DNA from: SIG565 sp964607025
GTDB taxonomy: Bacteria > Bacillota > Clostridia > Oscillospirales > Acutalibacteraceae
Direction of reading: 5' to 3'
Assembly (NCBI GenBank): GCA_964607025.1
Contig: CAZSIL010000001.1
Location: 71,058 to 135,057 of the forward strand
DNA length: 64,000 bases
The notes below the pieces were generated by a model. The model was not told the origin of the DNA and made no database searches. It saw only the letters and a program-made list of their open reading frames with translations. How positions within the stretch are numbered: the first letter of the stretch is position 1; each line of letters starts with the position of its first letter. Below, in pieces: positions 48,724-57,351 of the stretch. Both the position numbers and the translations under genes were made by a program.

Positions 48724-49593
48724 ATGAAAATCAGAAAGGCAATAATACCCGCCGCAGGACTTGGTACACGTGTGTTACCCGCATCAAAGGCAATCCCAAA
48801 GGAGATGCTGCCGATAGTCGATAAACCTGCAATTCAGTATATAGTTGAAGAGGCGGTTAAAGCGGGTATTACCGATATTCTTATTATCACAAATCGCGGC
48901 AAAGGTGCTATTGAAGACCATTTTGACCACTCTATCGAACTTGAAGGTATGCTGAGGACCAAAGCCAAAAGAAAGCAGTTTGAAGAGATAACTTCGGTGA
49001 CACAGCTTGCCAATATATATTTTATTCGCCAAAAGGAAACAAGGGGCTTGGGTGACGCGGTTCTTCGCGCCAAGGAGTTTGTGGGCAACGAACCCTTTGC
49101 AGTGCTTTACGGCGACGACGTAATTATAGGTGAGATACCCGCCATAGGAGAACTTTGTGATGCTTATGAAAAATACGGTAAAAACGTTGTAGGCATTAAA
49201 GAGGTCACCGATGAACAGGTTGTAAAGTATTGTTCGCTTAAAGTATCGCCCATTGAAAAAAATATTTTCGAAGTCAGCGATATGATAGAAAAACCGAGTA
49301 TCTACAATAAATTCTCAAACTATTCAATACTCGGCCGATGTGTACTTGATGCGCGAATTTTTGAGATACTTGAAAACACTCCGCTTGGTGTAGGTAACGA
49401 GTTACAGTTGACCGATGCTATGAAAACCGTTGCCAGAAATGAAGGCATGACGGGTGTTGTGTTTAGCGGCGAACGTCACGATATGGGTAATAAATTTGGT
49501 ATGCTCAAAGCCAATATTGATGTAGGCCTTACCCATCCCGAAACGTCGGCTGAATTAAAAGCGTATATAAAGAAATTGGCGGAAGAGTTTTAA
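48724..49593 (+). CDS. galU: UTP--glucose-1-phosphate uridylyltransferase
   Basis: A 289-residue enzyme making UDP-glucose. The nucleotide site is IPAAGLGTRVLPASKAIPKE, followed by MLPIVDKPAIQYIVEEA; FAVLYGDDVI holds the metal site, and IEKPS and GNELQLTDAM complete the GalU pattern. Standard length. AAAGGAG upstream. The stop overlaps the next start by 1 base. Confidence 0.95.
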   Translation: MKIRKAIIPAAGLGTRVLPASKAIPKEMLPIVDKPAIQYIVEEAVKAGITDILIITNRGKGAIEDHFDHSIELEGMLRTKAKRKQFEEITSVTQLANIYFIRQKETRGLGDAVLRAKEFVGNEPFAVLYGDDVIIGEIPAIGELCDAYEKYGKNVVGIKEVTDEQVVKYCSLKVSPIEKNIFEVSDMIEKPSIYNKFSNYSILGRCVLDARIFEILENTPLGVGNELQLTDAMKTVARNEGMTGVVFSGERHDMGNKFGMLKANIDVGLTHPETSAELKAYIKKLAEEF

Positions 49594-50273
49594 TGAAAAG
49601 GTATACAACACTGCTTTTTGATGCCGACGATACACTGCTTGATTTTAAAAAATGCGAAGCCGAGGCACTAAAACTTATGATGGAAGCCCGTGGCTTGCCG
49701 TTTGAAACAGGTGATACCGAGCTTTACAGCCGAATAAATCAAAGTTTTTGGGAGGCATATCAGCAGGGCGTTATAGAGAAAAGTGAAATATCGGTTGGCA
49801 GATATAAAAAGTTTTTTGAAATAAAGGGAGTCAATACTGATGCCGAGTTGGCAGCCAAAACGTATGAGCGTTTTTTGTCCAAGCAACATTTTGTAATTAA
49901 TGGTGTTCTTGAACTTTTAGAAAAACTGCATCGCGAATATGAAATATATATAATAACCAACGGCACCGATTACATACAAAAACAGAGACTTCTTGATAGT
50001 GGAATAACGGCGCTGACCGACGGACTATTTATATCCGAAATTGTGGGTGCGCCAAAGCCAGAAAGACAGTATTTTGATTATGTTTTGAAAAACATAACCG
50101 AACAAGATAAATCAAAAGTGCTGATTGTCGGCGACAGTATGACGTCGGACATTTTAGGCGGAATTAATGCAGGAATTGATACCTGTTGGTACAACCCGCT
50201 AAGTAAAAAGCCCAAATATACGCCGACCTATGAAATAAACAGCATTTCGGAAATATCTAAGATATTATTTTAG
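49593..50273 (+). CDS. YjjG-family HAD nucleotidase
   Basis: A 226-residue haloacid dehalogenase superfamily phosphatase. Motif I is LFDADDTLLDF (nucleophile Asp), motif II IITNGT, motif III with GAPKPERQYF and motif IV VGDSMTSDILGG. YjjG-type enzymes hydrolyse pyrimidine nucleoside monophosphates, including non-canonical ones. Translationally coupled to galU. Confidence 0.9.
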   Translation: MKRYTTLLFDADDTLLDFKKCEAEALKLMMEARGLPFETGDTELYSRINQSFWEAYQQGVIEKSEISVGRYKKFFEIKGVNTDAELAAKTYERFLSKQHFVINGVLELLEKLHREYEIYIITNGTDYIQKQRLLDSGITALTDGLFISEIVGAPKPERQYFDYVLKNITEQDKSKVLIVGDSMTSDILGGINAGIDTCWYNPLSKKPKYTPTYEINSISEISKILF

Positions 50274-50302
50274 AAAGTAAAACAAGGAAAGGAGAGTACG
50301 CT

Positions 50303-52594
50303 ATGTATATATCCCCGAAGGTACCGCAGTACGTTTTTGATATATTGGAGCAAAAGGGCGCGGATACAAACGATATTTATCTTGCGATGTATTGTGATAT
50401 GGATGATGAGCATAATTTTTGCGATACATATATAGTTTTATCCGAGGAAAAACTTTATGTTCTTACAGGTACCGAGTCGCTAATTAAAAATGAGCGTGGT
50501 CGAAAAGGACCCCAAATGTGTTTTGATGAGAAAAGATATATAGTGTACGACCTATCCGTTATTGAAAATATCTGCGTGGAAGAACTGCTCTCATCGTCTC
50601 GCCTTGTGGCAAAAACGATAAACGGGGAGAGCATTTTACTTTCGTCTATGACAAATTTTTGCAAAAGCGATGCCCACGCATTTGTAAAATATTTTTCCCG
50701 AAAGAAAAAGGGTGAGATAACCTCACCCGATTTTAAAATTGATTCTTCAGATGACCCACAAGAGAACTACTGTCCTAAATGTTCTATGCGTTATCCTGAC
50801 CGCAACCGTAAAATTTGCCCTCGTTGTATGGAAAAGGGTAAGATTTACTCTCGTTTTGCGGTATTTCTTAAAAAGTACATAAAAGAGCTTGTGGTTATGG
50901 TGTTATCCCTTATAATGCTAACGTCTACCGCTATTTTGGTGCCGTATTTCTCAAATGGTTTCTTCTTTGATAAGGTGTTAGAGCCAAACGGTTCACTTTA
51001 CGGACAGGTATTGTTAGCCGTCGGCATAGTGATAGCGACTAAGGCGTTATCGCATATTGCCGATATCATAAACGGGCTTGTAACAACCAAGATTTCCGCA
51101 AGAATCGTGTATGACCTTAAAAACACAATTTTTGGCGCTATAGAAAAACTTTCTATGCGCTTTTTTACAGGACGCCAAACGGGTAGTTTAATGACTCAGG
51201 TTAACTCCGATTCAAACACTATTTACAGTTTCTTTTGCGATGCAGTGCCATATTTTCTCATAAACATAGTTCAGGTTACCGTATTAACTGTCGTGCTTTT
51301 CTGTATGAATCCGTTACTTGCTGCGTTATCGCTAATTACGGTGCCTGTGTTTGTGTTGGCGCTTAAATTTACTTTCGGAAAGTCAAAAAAATTACACGCG
51401 CGTAAGTTTTCAGGTGAAAAAACGATGAACGCTCATTTGTCAGATGCGTTGTCGGGTATTCGTGTTGTTAAGGCATTTTCCAAGGAAAATGAGGAGTTGG
51501 AGCGCTTTTATATTGGTAATAATCGCGCAGCACTTAGCAATAAACACCTTGCGGTTTTCAATAATTTCACATACCCATCTATTGGGCTTATTCTTTATCT
51601 CGGTAATATTATTTCCTGGGGCGTCGGCGGCTATTTGGTAATGACGGGGCGTTTCACTTATGGTTCACTCATAACCTTTACGGCGTATGTTAATATGATT
51701 TATAGCCCCATACAATTCTTTGTTGAAATGATGGATTGGTCGGCTTCCTGCACAAACGCATTACAACGTCTGTTTGAAATTTACGATACCGAGCCGGAAA
51801 TTACCGAAAAGCCCGATGCCATAACGCCCGAGAAGATAGAAGGTTTGGTTGAATTTAAGAATGTCGATTTTAGTTATGATTCATCTCGCAAGATATTAAA
51901 GAACATTTGCTTTACTATACCGGCAGGTCAAACGCTCGGCATAGTGGGGCATACAGGTGCCGGTAAAAGCACCATAGCAAATCTCATTATGCGGCTTTAC
52001 GATACAGATGAGGGCGGCGTATACGTTGACGGAATAAACGTTAGGGATTTATCCTTTAAATCTCTATATGAAAATATCGCGATAGTATCGCAAGAAACCT
52101 ATCTTTTTATAGGCACTATTCTTGATAACATACGTTACGCAAATCCAAATGCCACATATGAAGAAGTTATACGTGCATCAAAGTTTGCGGGTGCGCACGA
52201 ATTTATTATGAAATTGCCCGATGCATATAATACCAAAATAGGTTCTGGATATAAGAGCTTATCAGGCGGAGAACGGCAACGCGTGTCAATAGCAAGAGCT
52301 TTGCTTCGCGACCCAAAAATTCTTATTCTTGATGAAGCCACCGCCGCTATGGATACCAGAACTGAAAAACTCATACAAAATGCGTTGACTTATCTTACGA
52401 AGAATAAGACCACTATTATGATAGCACACCGTTTATCAACACTTCGCGATGCCGATAAACTCATAGTTATAGAGCACGGCGAGGTGGTGGAAACGGGTAC
52501 GCATGCATCACTTTTAAATAAAGAAAACGGCGTATATAACAAACTGTATACACTCCAAACCGAAGCGCTTAAAAATGCAGGAATTATAGAATAG
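50303..52594 (+). CDS. ABC transporter, permease-ATPase fusion with N-terminal zinc ribbon
   Basis: A 763-residue half-transporter. An unusual N-terminal extension of about 190 residues precedes the membrane part and ends in a zinc ribbon CPKCSMRYPDRNRKICPRC (about 157-175); its first part looks like a small beta-rich domain. The six-helix exporter domain covers about 195-500. The ATPase has Walker A GIVGHTGAGKST, signature LSGGERQRVSIARAL and Walker B ILILDEATAAMD. It pairs with the second fusion at 53147, with a DUF1854 protein between. It would form a heterodimeric exporter; substrate unknown. Confidence 0.9.
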   Translation: MYISPKVPQYVFDILEQKGADTNDIYLAMYCDMDDEHNFCDTYIVLSEEKLYVLTGTESLIKNERGRKGPQMCFDEKRYIVYDLSVIENICVEELLSSSRLVAKTINGESILLSSMTNFCKSDAHAFVKYFSRKKKGEITSPDFKIDSSDDPQENYCPKCSMRYPDRNRKICPRCMEKGKIYSRFAVFLKKYIKELVVMVLSLIMLTSTAILVPYFSNGFFFDKVLEPNGSLYGQVLLAVGIVIATKALSHIADIINGLVTTKISARIVYDLKNTIFGAIEKLSMRFFTGRQTGSLMTQVNSDSNTIYSFFCDAVPYFLINIVQVTVLTVVLFCMNPLLAALSLITVPVFVLALKFTFGKSKKLHARKFSGEKTMNAHLSDALSGIRVVKAFSKENEELERFYIGNNRAALSNKHLAVFNNFTYPSIGLILYLGNIISWGVGGYLVMTGRFTYGSLITFTAYVNMIYSPIQFFVEMMDWSASCTNALQRLFEIYDTEPEITEKPDAITPEKIEGLVEFKNVDFSYDSSRKILKNICFTIPAGQTLGIVGHTGAGKSTIANLIMRLYDTDEGGVYVDGINVRDLSFKSLYENIAIVSQETYLFIGTILDNIRYANPNATYEEVIRASKFAGAHEFIMKLPDAYNTKIGSGYKSLSGGERQRVSIARALLRDPKILILDEATAAMDTRTEKLIQNALTYLTKNKTTIMIAHRLSTLRDADKLIVIEHGEVVETGTHASLLNKENGVYNKLYTLQTEALKNAGIIE

Positions 52595-52602
52595 GAGGGG
52601 AA

Positions 52603-53130
52603 TTGATGGAAGAAATAAACAAAACAACCGATAGTGTTACTATTTTAAAACTTGATAACAGTAATGCGGAGTTTTTCATTAAAAACGGTTTTTTAGGTCT
52701 TATGCTTAAAGTCGATAAAGCAGAAAAGTTCGACAGGGTTTTCTTGCATAGAATTTTCCCGTTTGAAAAACAGGATGAATATATTTCCGTCCTTGATGAG
52801 CACTTAAGCGAAATTGGTATTATATATAGCATTTGCGATTTTTCAGATGAAACAAAAGAGATGCTTGAAACCGAACTTGAACGAAAATATTATTCGCCAA
52901 AAATAAAAACCATCGTGTCACTTAAAGAGCGCTACGGTTTTTCTTATTGGAAAATAGTAACCGATGATAACCGCAATGTATCCGTAACCGTTCAGGATAC
53001 CTACCGCAATATGATAAGGGTTGGCGAAGATAAAGTTATAATCCTTGATGTTGACGGTAATAGATTTGTTATCGAAAGCATTGCGGCGCTTGACCGCAAG
53101 AGTTATAAAAAGATAGAATTATATTTATAG
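52603..53130 (+). CDS. DUF1854 domain protein
   Basis: A 175-residue cytoplasmic protein. VSLKERYGFSYWKIVTDDN, VQDTYRNMIRVGEDKVIILD and VDGNRFVIESIAALDRKS match the DUF1854 pattern that I recall. DUF1854 genes are typically found next to two fused ABC transporter genes, an association reported with cyanophycin-related transporters; no cyanophycin genes are visible here. The gene is 8 bases after one ABC gene and 16 before the other. Role unknown, probably an accessory subunit. Confidence 0.82.
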   Translation: MMEEINKTTDSVTILKLDNSNAEFFIKNGFLGLMLKVDKAEKFDRVFLHRIFPFEKQDEYISVLDEHLSEIGIIYSICDFSDETKEMLETELERKYYSPKIKTIVSLKERYGFSYWKIVTDDNRNVSVTVQDTYRNMIRVGEDKVIILDVDGNRFVIESIAALDRKSYKKIELYL

Positions 53131-53146
53131 GAAGCGAAAACCGAAG

Positions 53147-55303
53147 ATGGAAAAAGATAAGATAATCTTTTCTTTTAAATACAATCTGCACCCCGAAATA
53201 CTAAACGCAGTGCTTGACGGCACGGTTTATGTAACCTCAACCAAAATTAAGGTTTTAAGCGGCGGTGAAATAGAAAAGAGCGTACCATTAATAGACATTG
53301 CTGAACTCATTACTGATATGGGTGTCGGCTGTGTTTTTGTGTCCTATAAACTCAAAAAAGATGGCAGTGTGCATCTGCTTTGCCGCAGCGATGCACGTTA
53401 CATGAAAAAGATAATCAAGACCGTAAGAAATATAAATATTTATTTGGAAGATGATAGACTACCGCCAGAAATACCCGATATTATGCGCAAGTGTAAAAAG
53501 TGTGGAATTCCAATAAAAAACGGCACCGATACTTGTTCTCGTTGTAGGAATAAAAAGGAAACGCTCAAACGCATTTGGGGATTTATATCGCCCTATAAAG
53601 CATACGTTTTTACATCGGTTGTTTTATATGTTGTGATAAGTGCCGTTAATCTTTTATTGCCATACGTTCAACGTATCGGCGTCGATTCATATATAAAAAA
53701 TCCAAATGTTACTAATATAAGCGGTTTTTTAATTATTGTGTTATCGTTGCTTGTTTTACAGGTTATTATGCGCGGCGTATCGGTTTTGCGTTCACACCTG
53801 CTTATAATTGCAAGTAACCGTATGGTAGTTGATTTACGAAGTCATATGTTCGCTAAAATCGAGCGTTTATCCATATCAAAAATCTCCCTGCATACTGCGG
53901 GTGACCTTATGAATAGAGTTACACGTGATACTGCAATCGTTGAGCGCTTTTTGATAAATTTCTTGCCAAATAATCTTGAGCGCATAACGTTATTCGTGGC
54001 GGTGAGCGTGTATATTTTAGCGTATGACCCACGTTTGTTTTTAATGGTTATGCTGCCTACACCATTTGTTGTTATGGCTTTCTATTCCTTTTGGAGATTT
54101 ATGCGCAACCTTTTCCACAAAAGATGGGAAGCGGCTGTTAAATCGAACACAATTTTACACGATGTATTTTCGGGAATCCGCGTTGTTAAGGCGTTTGGCA
54201 TGGAAAAACAGGAAGGCGAAAGATTTGAAACGGCGACCAACAACGAGAGAAAATTACAGGAAAAGACCGACTGTATTTGGAGTGTGTTAATGCCGATAAT
54301 TCGCTTTTTTGTGGGTTTTGGAGAATTTATAATACTTTTTTACGTCGGCAATAAAATACTCGGCGGCAGTATGACGTTTGGTGAAATGACTCAGTTTTCT
54401 GCTTATGCCAGTATGCTTTACGACCCGCTCAGGATGATAGCACATCTGCCGCGGCATATAATTGAATTTATGACCTCTTTTGGCAAAATTTTCGAAGTTC
54501 TTGATGAAACCGAGGACGTAGCCGACGTCGATAATCCCACCGATATACAAATAAAGGGTGACGTCGATATAAATAACGTGTCCTTCGGATATGATAGCGG
54601 CGCCGAAGTCTTGCATAAAATAGATATACATATTAAAGCGGGTGAGTTTATAGGACTTGTGGGCGCTTCGGGCGTCGGCAAATCAACGCTTATAAATCTT
54701 ATTATGCGCCTTTATGATGTAGAGGACGGCTCAATTACAATAGATGGTGTTGATATAAGGAATATTTCTCAAGAAGTTTTGCGTTCTCAAATGGGTGTGG
54801 TTTTGCAGGAAACATATCTTTTCTCGGGCACTGTTTATCAGAATATTGCCTATGCTAAACCAACGGCGACAAGGGAAGAGGTTATTGCCGTTTCAAAACT
54901 TGCGGGTTGTCATGAGTTTATAATCCGTTTGCCTGACGGATATAATACAAAAATAGGTGAAAGGGGCTCGACACTCTCAGGTGGTGAACGGCAGAGAATC
55001 GCTATTGCGAGAGCGCTTCTTCACGACCCGAAGATACTTATTCTTGATGAAGCAACGGCGTCTCTAGATACCGAAACCGAAAAGCAGATACAGGATGCGT
55101 TAGCGCGTTTATCCGAAAAGCGAACAACTATAGCCATAGCTCATAGGTTATCGACTTTGCGTAATGCAACACGCCTTGTGGTTCTCGATAAGGGAAGGGT
55201 AGCCGAAGTTGGTACCCACGATGAACTCGTAGCAGAAAAAGGCATTTATTATTCGCTTGTTATGGCGCAAAGGGAAATGTCAAATATCGATATAAATGAT
55301 TAA
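53147..55303 (+). CDS. ABC transporter, permease-ATPase fusion with N-terminal zinc ribbon (second subunit)
   Basis: A 718-residue half-transporter similar in plan to the one at 50303. The N-terminal extension of about 145 residues ends with CKKCGIPIKNGTDTCSRCR (about 115-133), a zinc ribbon, followed by the exporter membrane domain (about 150-450). The ATPase has Walker A GLVGASGVGKST, signature LSGGERQRIAIARAL and Walker B ILILDEATASLD. The matched zinc extensions in both subunits suggest a shared docking site, possibly for the DUF1854 protein. A terminator follows. Confidence 0.9.
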   Translation: MEKDKIIFSFKYNLHPEILNAVLDGTVYVTSTKIKVLSGGEIEKSVPLIDIAELITDMGVGCVFVSYKLKKDGSVHLLCRSDARYMKKIIKTVRNINIYLEDDRLPPEIPDIMRKCKKCGIPIKNGTDTCSRCRNKKETLKRIWGFISPYKAYVFTSVVLYVVISAVNLLLPYVQRIGVDSYIKNPNVTNISGFLIIVLSLLVLQVIMRGVSVLRSHLLIIASNRMVVDLRSHMFAKIERLSISKISLHTAGDLMNRVTRDTAIVERFLINFLPNNLERITLFVAVSVYILAYDPRLFLMVMLPTPFVVMAFYSFWRFMRNLFHKRWEAAVKSNTILHDVFSGIRVVKAFGMEKQEGERFETATNNERKLQEKTDCIWSVLMPIIRFFVGFGEFIILFYVGNKILGGSMTFGEMTQFSAYASMLYDPLRMIAHLPRHIIEFMTSFGKIFEVLDETEDVADVDNPTDIQIKGDVDINNVSFGYDSGAEVLHKIDIHIKAGEFIGLVGASGVGKSTLINLIMRLYDVEDGSITIDGVDIRNISQEVLRSQMGVVLQETYLFSGTVYQNIAYAKPTATREEVIAVSKLAGCHEFIIRLPDGYNTKIGERGSTLSGGERQRIAIARALLHDPKILILDEATASLDTETEKQIQDALARLSEKRTTIAIAHRLSTLRNATRLVVLDKGRVAEVGTHDELVAEKGIYYSLVMAQREMSNIDIND

Positions 55304-55338
55304 AATACGGTACTGCAATACTGCAGTACCGTATTTTT
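55303..55338 (+). terminator. intrinsic terminator after the ABC operon
   Basis: AAATACGGTACTGCA pairs with TGCAGTACCGTATTT, followed by TTATGCATTTTT. Confidence 0.85.
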
Positions 55339-55373
55339 ATGCATTTTTCGAAGATAATAAAATGGGTGAAAAT

Positions 55374-55739
55374 ATGAAAATCAAAGAATATGTAAGCTTT
55401 AAAAACGCCTTCGGTGGTATTGCCATCGGATTTATTAATGGGTTGCTGGGTGCGGGCGGCGGTATGATAGCGGTACCTATACTTAAACAAATGGGGCTTT
55501 CCCAAAAGGATGCACAGGCAAATGCAATAGCTGTAATTTTGCCTATATCGGTAATAAGCGCGGCGCTTTATTTATTACAAGGAAACGTTACCGTTGCTGA
55601 TGCTGTGATTTATATCCCAGGCGGGATTATAGGTACTGTAATCGGCACTTTTTTATTATCAAAATTATCATCAAAAACCTTAAAAAGAATATTCGGCGGT
55701 TTTATGGTATTTGCAGGTGTGCGCCTGCTGATGAAATGA
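55374..55739 (+). CDS. TSUP family permease, first half (TauE/SafE-like)
   Basis: About 121 residues from ATG 55374 (GGGTGA 4 bases upstream; an in-frame ATG at 55362 is possible). About four membrane helices. FINGLLGAGGGMIAVPIL is the TauE/SafE repeat signature. A full TSUP transporter has two such repeats in one chain; here the second repeat is a separate gene overlapping by 4 bases. The family moves sulfite, sulfonates or other organic anions. It has no tell-tale substrate context. Confidence 0.83.
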   Translation: MKIKEYVSFKNAFGGIAIGFINGLLGAGGGMIAVPILKQMGLSQKDAQANAIAVILPISVISAALYLLQGNVTVADAVIYIPGGIIGTVIGTFLLSKLSSKTLKRIFGGFMVFAGVRLLMK

Positions 55740-56101
55740 ATATCACAGCCCTTTTAGCAGGGCTTTTTTCGGGCGTTATCGCATCAATGGGTATGGGCGG
55801 CGGCGCGGTGCTGCTTATATACCTTGCCGTATTTTTAAACACAAAGCAGTTAACGGCACAGGGGATAAATTTAATATTCTTTATTCCAATCGGTATTATG
55901 TCGGTAATAATCTATTTAAAACAGAAGAAAATCAAGTTTAAAACAACTGTTCCATTAGCTGTTTTCGGTGTTTTAGGCAGTGCGGCGGGGATTTGGATAA
56001 CCCGCATTTTAGATGGCGCTTTTTTGGGCAAAATATTTGCTTTTTTTCTTATTTTGTTAGGACTTATAGAAATATTTAAAAAGGATAAAAATACCCCTTG
56101 A
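55736..56101 (+). CDS. TSUP family permease, second half
   Basis: A 121-residue membrane protein whose start ATGA overlaps the stop of the first half. LFSGVIASMGMGGGAVLLIY is the second TauE/SafE repeat signature. The two halves presumably assemble. Both are intact, so this looks like a split-gene form and not a frameshift: the second reading frame has its own start. Confidence 0.83.
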   Translation: MNITALLAGLFSGVIASMGMGGGAVLLIYLAVFLNTKQLTAQGINLIFFIPIGIMSVIIYLKQKKIKFKTTVPLAVFGVLGSAAGIWITRILDGAFLGKIFAFFLILLGLIEIFKKDKNTP

Positions 56102-56133
56102 AAAAGCCGCGTAGCTTTGTTATACTAAAAAAA

Positions 56134-56145
56134 GAATAAATGTTC
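56134..56145. promoter_or_regulatory. probable LexA box before lexA
   Basis: GAATAAATGTTC differs by one base from GAAC-N4-GTTC. It lies 14 bases before the lexA ATG, just downstream of a TATACT -10, and fits autoregulation. Confidence 0.65.
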
Positions 56146-56159
56146 GGGAGGATTTTGTT

Positions 56160-56747
56160 ATGTCAAGACCGTCTCTTAAAGAAAAGCAGTTAAAGGTATA
56201 TAACTATCTTGTTAAAAAAATATCGGCTGGCTTGCCGCCAACCGTTAGAGAAATTTGTAACGCTACGGGTATAAAATCTACGTCTACCGTACACGAGATT
56301 TTAAACGTGTTGGAGGAAAACGGATATATATATCGCGATGCGCGTTATTCCCGCGCCATAAGAATAGAGGGGGCTACCGAGTCGGCGCAGGTTCCCGTTA
56401 TCGGCAGGGTAACGGCAGGACAACCGATTTTAGCGGTTGAAGAAATTGAAGACTATATTCCGTACCCCACACGTGATGCTGAAGGGCTGTTTGCCCTGCG
56501 CGTTCAGGGATATAGCATGAAAAATATCGGTATTATGGATGGCGATATTGTTGTTGCCGATAAAGATGCGTATATCCGCGAGGGCGATATAGTCATCGGT
56601 ATGGATGGAGATGAAGCAACAGTTAAACGTTATATAAAGGAAAACGGTAGAGTTGTATTTATGCCCGAAAATGAAGATTTTGACCCAATTTACCCCGAGA
56701 ATCCATCAATTCTCGGTAAGGTTATCGGAAGTTATAGGAAGTATTAA
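56160..56747 (+). CDS. lexA: LexA repressor
   Basis: A 195-residue SOS repressor-protease. The winged helix is at the N-terminus (PPTVREICNATGIKSTSTVH). The self-cleavage site is VTAGQPI (Ala-Gly), followed by the peptidase domain with the nucleophile in GYSMKNIGI and the general-base Lys in DEATVKRYI. It cleaves itself when RecA filaments form on damaged DNA. The target box upstream of dinB (21128-21139) is a direct match. GGGAGG ribosome binding site. Confidence 0.96.
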   Translation: MSRPSLKEKQLKVYNYLVKKISAGLPPTVREICNATGIKSTSTVHEILNVLEENGYIYRDARYSRAIRIEGATESAQVPVIGRVTAGQPILAVEEIEDYIPYPTRDAEGLFALRVQGYSMKNIGIMDGDIVVADKDAYIREGDIVIGMDGDEATVKRYIKENGRVVFMPENEDFDPIYPENPSILGKVIGSYRKY

Positions 56748-56750
56748 GAT

Positions 56751-57218
56751 ATGAAAAAGTTTGTTGAAATTTTTACCGATGGTGCGTGTTCGGGCAACCC
56801 CGGCCCAGGCGGTTGGGGAGTGGTGCTCCGCTATGGTGATAAGGAAAAAGAACTGTGCGGGGGAGAAAAAGAAACCACCAATAACCGTATGGAATTAACG
56901 GCGGCAATTATGGGACTTAAAGCCCTTAAAGAGCCGTGCATGGTGCGCCTTGTGACCGACTCAAAATATGTATCCGATGGTATTACACAAGGTTGGGCTG
57001 AGTCGTGGCGAAATAATGGTTGGCGAAAAGCCGATAAAAAACCTGCTCTCAATACTGATTTGTGGGCTGAGCTTTTAGATTTGTTATCGGTGCACGAAGT
57101 TCGCATTGAGTGGGTTAAAGGCCACGCGGGACATCCCGAAAATGAGCGATGCGATAATTTGGCTGTAAATTTCTATAAAAATTTTTTCAAACCAGAATTT
57201 CATAAACCCTTGAATTGA
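56751..57218 (+). CDS. rnhA: ribonuclease HI
   Basis: A 155-residue enzyme that removes RNA from RNA-DNA hybrids. FTDGACSGNPGPGGWG gives the first catalytic Asp, NRMELTAAI the Glu, VTDSKYVSDGI the second Asp and GHAGHPENERCD the final His/Asp. It is 4 bases after lexA. An integrated element begins just beyond its stop. Confidence 0.95.
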   Translation: MKKFVEIFTDGACSGNPGPGGWGVVLRYGDKEKELCGGEKETTNNRMELTAAIMGLKALKEPCMVRLVTDSKYVSDGITQGWAESWRNNGWRKADKKPALNTDLWAELLDLLSVHEVRIEWVKGHAGHPENERCDNLAVNFYKNFFKPEFHKPLN

Positions 57219-57255
57219 CGGGCTTTTTCACGGTTTTTCTTAGTTATAGACATAG

Positions 57256-57340
57256 AATTTCCCTTAAAATTTCCCTTACGAGAAATTTTAAGGGAAAGTT
57301 TTTTGCTAAAATGCTGTTGATTTTGATGATTTTAAGGGAA
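57256..57340. repeat. TTTTAAGGGAA repeats, possible attachment or integrase arm sites
   Basis: TTTCCCTTAAAAT at 57258-57270 is inverted relative to ATTTTAAGGGAAA at 57285-57297 and GATTTTAAGGGAA at 57328-57340; a partial copy is at 57270-57278. The inverted pair can form a hairpin. They lie between rnhA and the integrase stop (57352), where the left attachment site and integrase arm sites of an element are expected. Confidence 0.5.
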
Positions 57341-57351
57341 GGTTTTGAGGC

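Noticed and set aside
55736..56101. Frameshifted pseudogene of a full TSUP transporter
   Set aside because: The second half has its own ATG in a 4-base overlap and both frames are intact, so a split gene is more likely.
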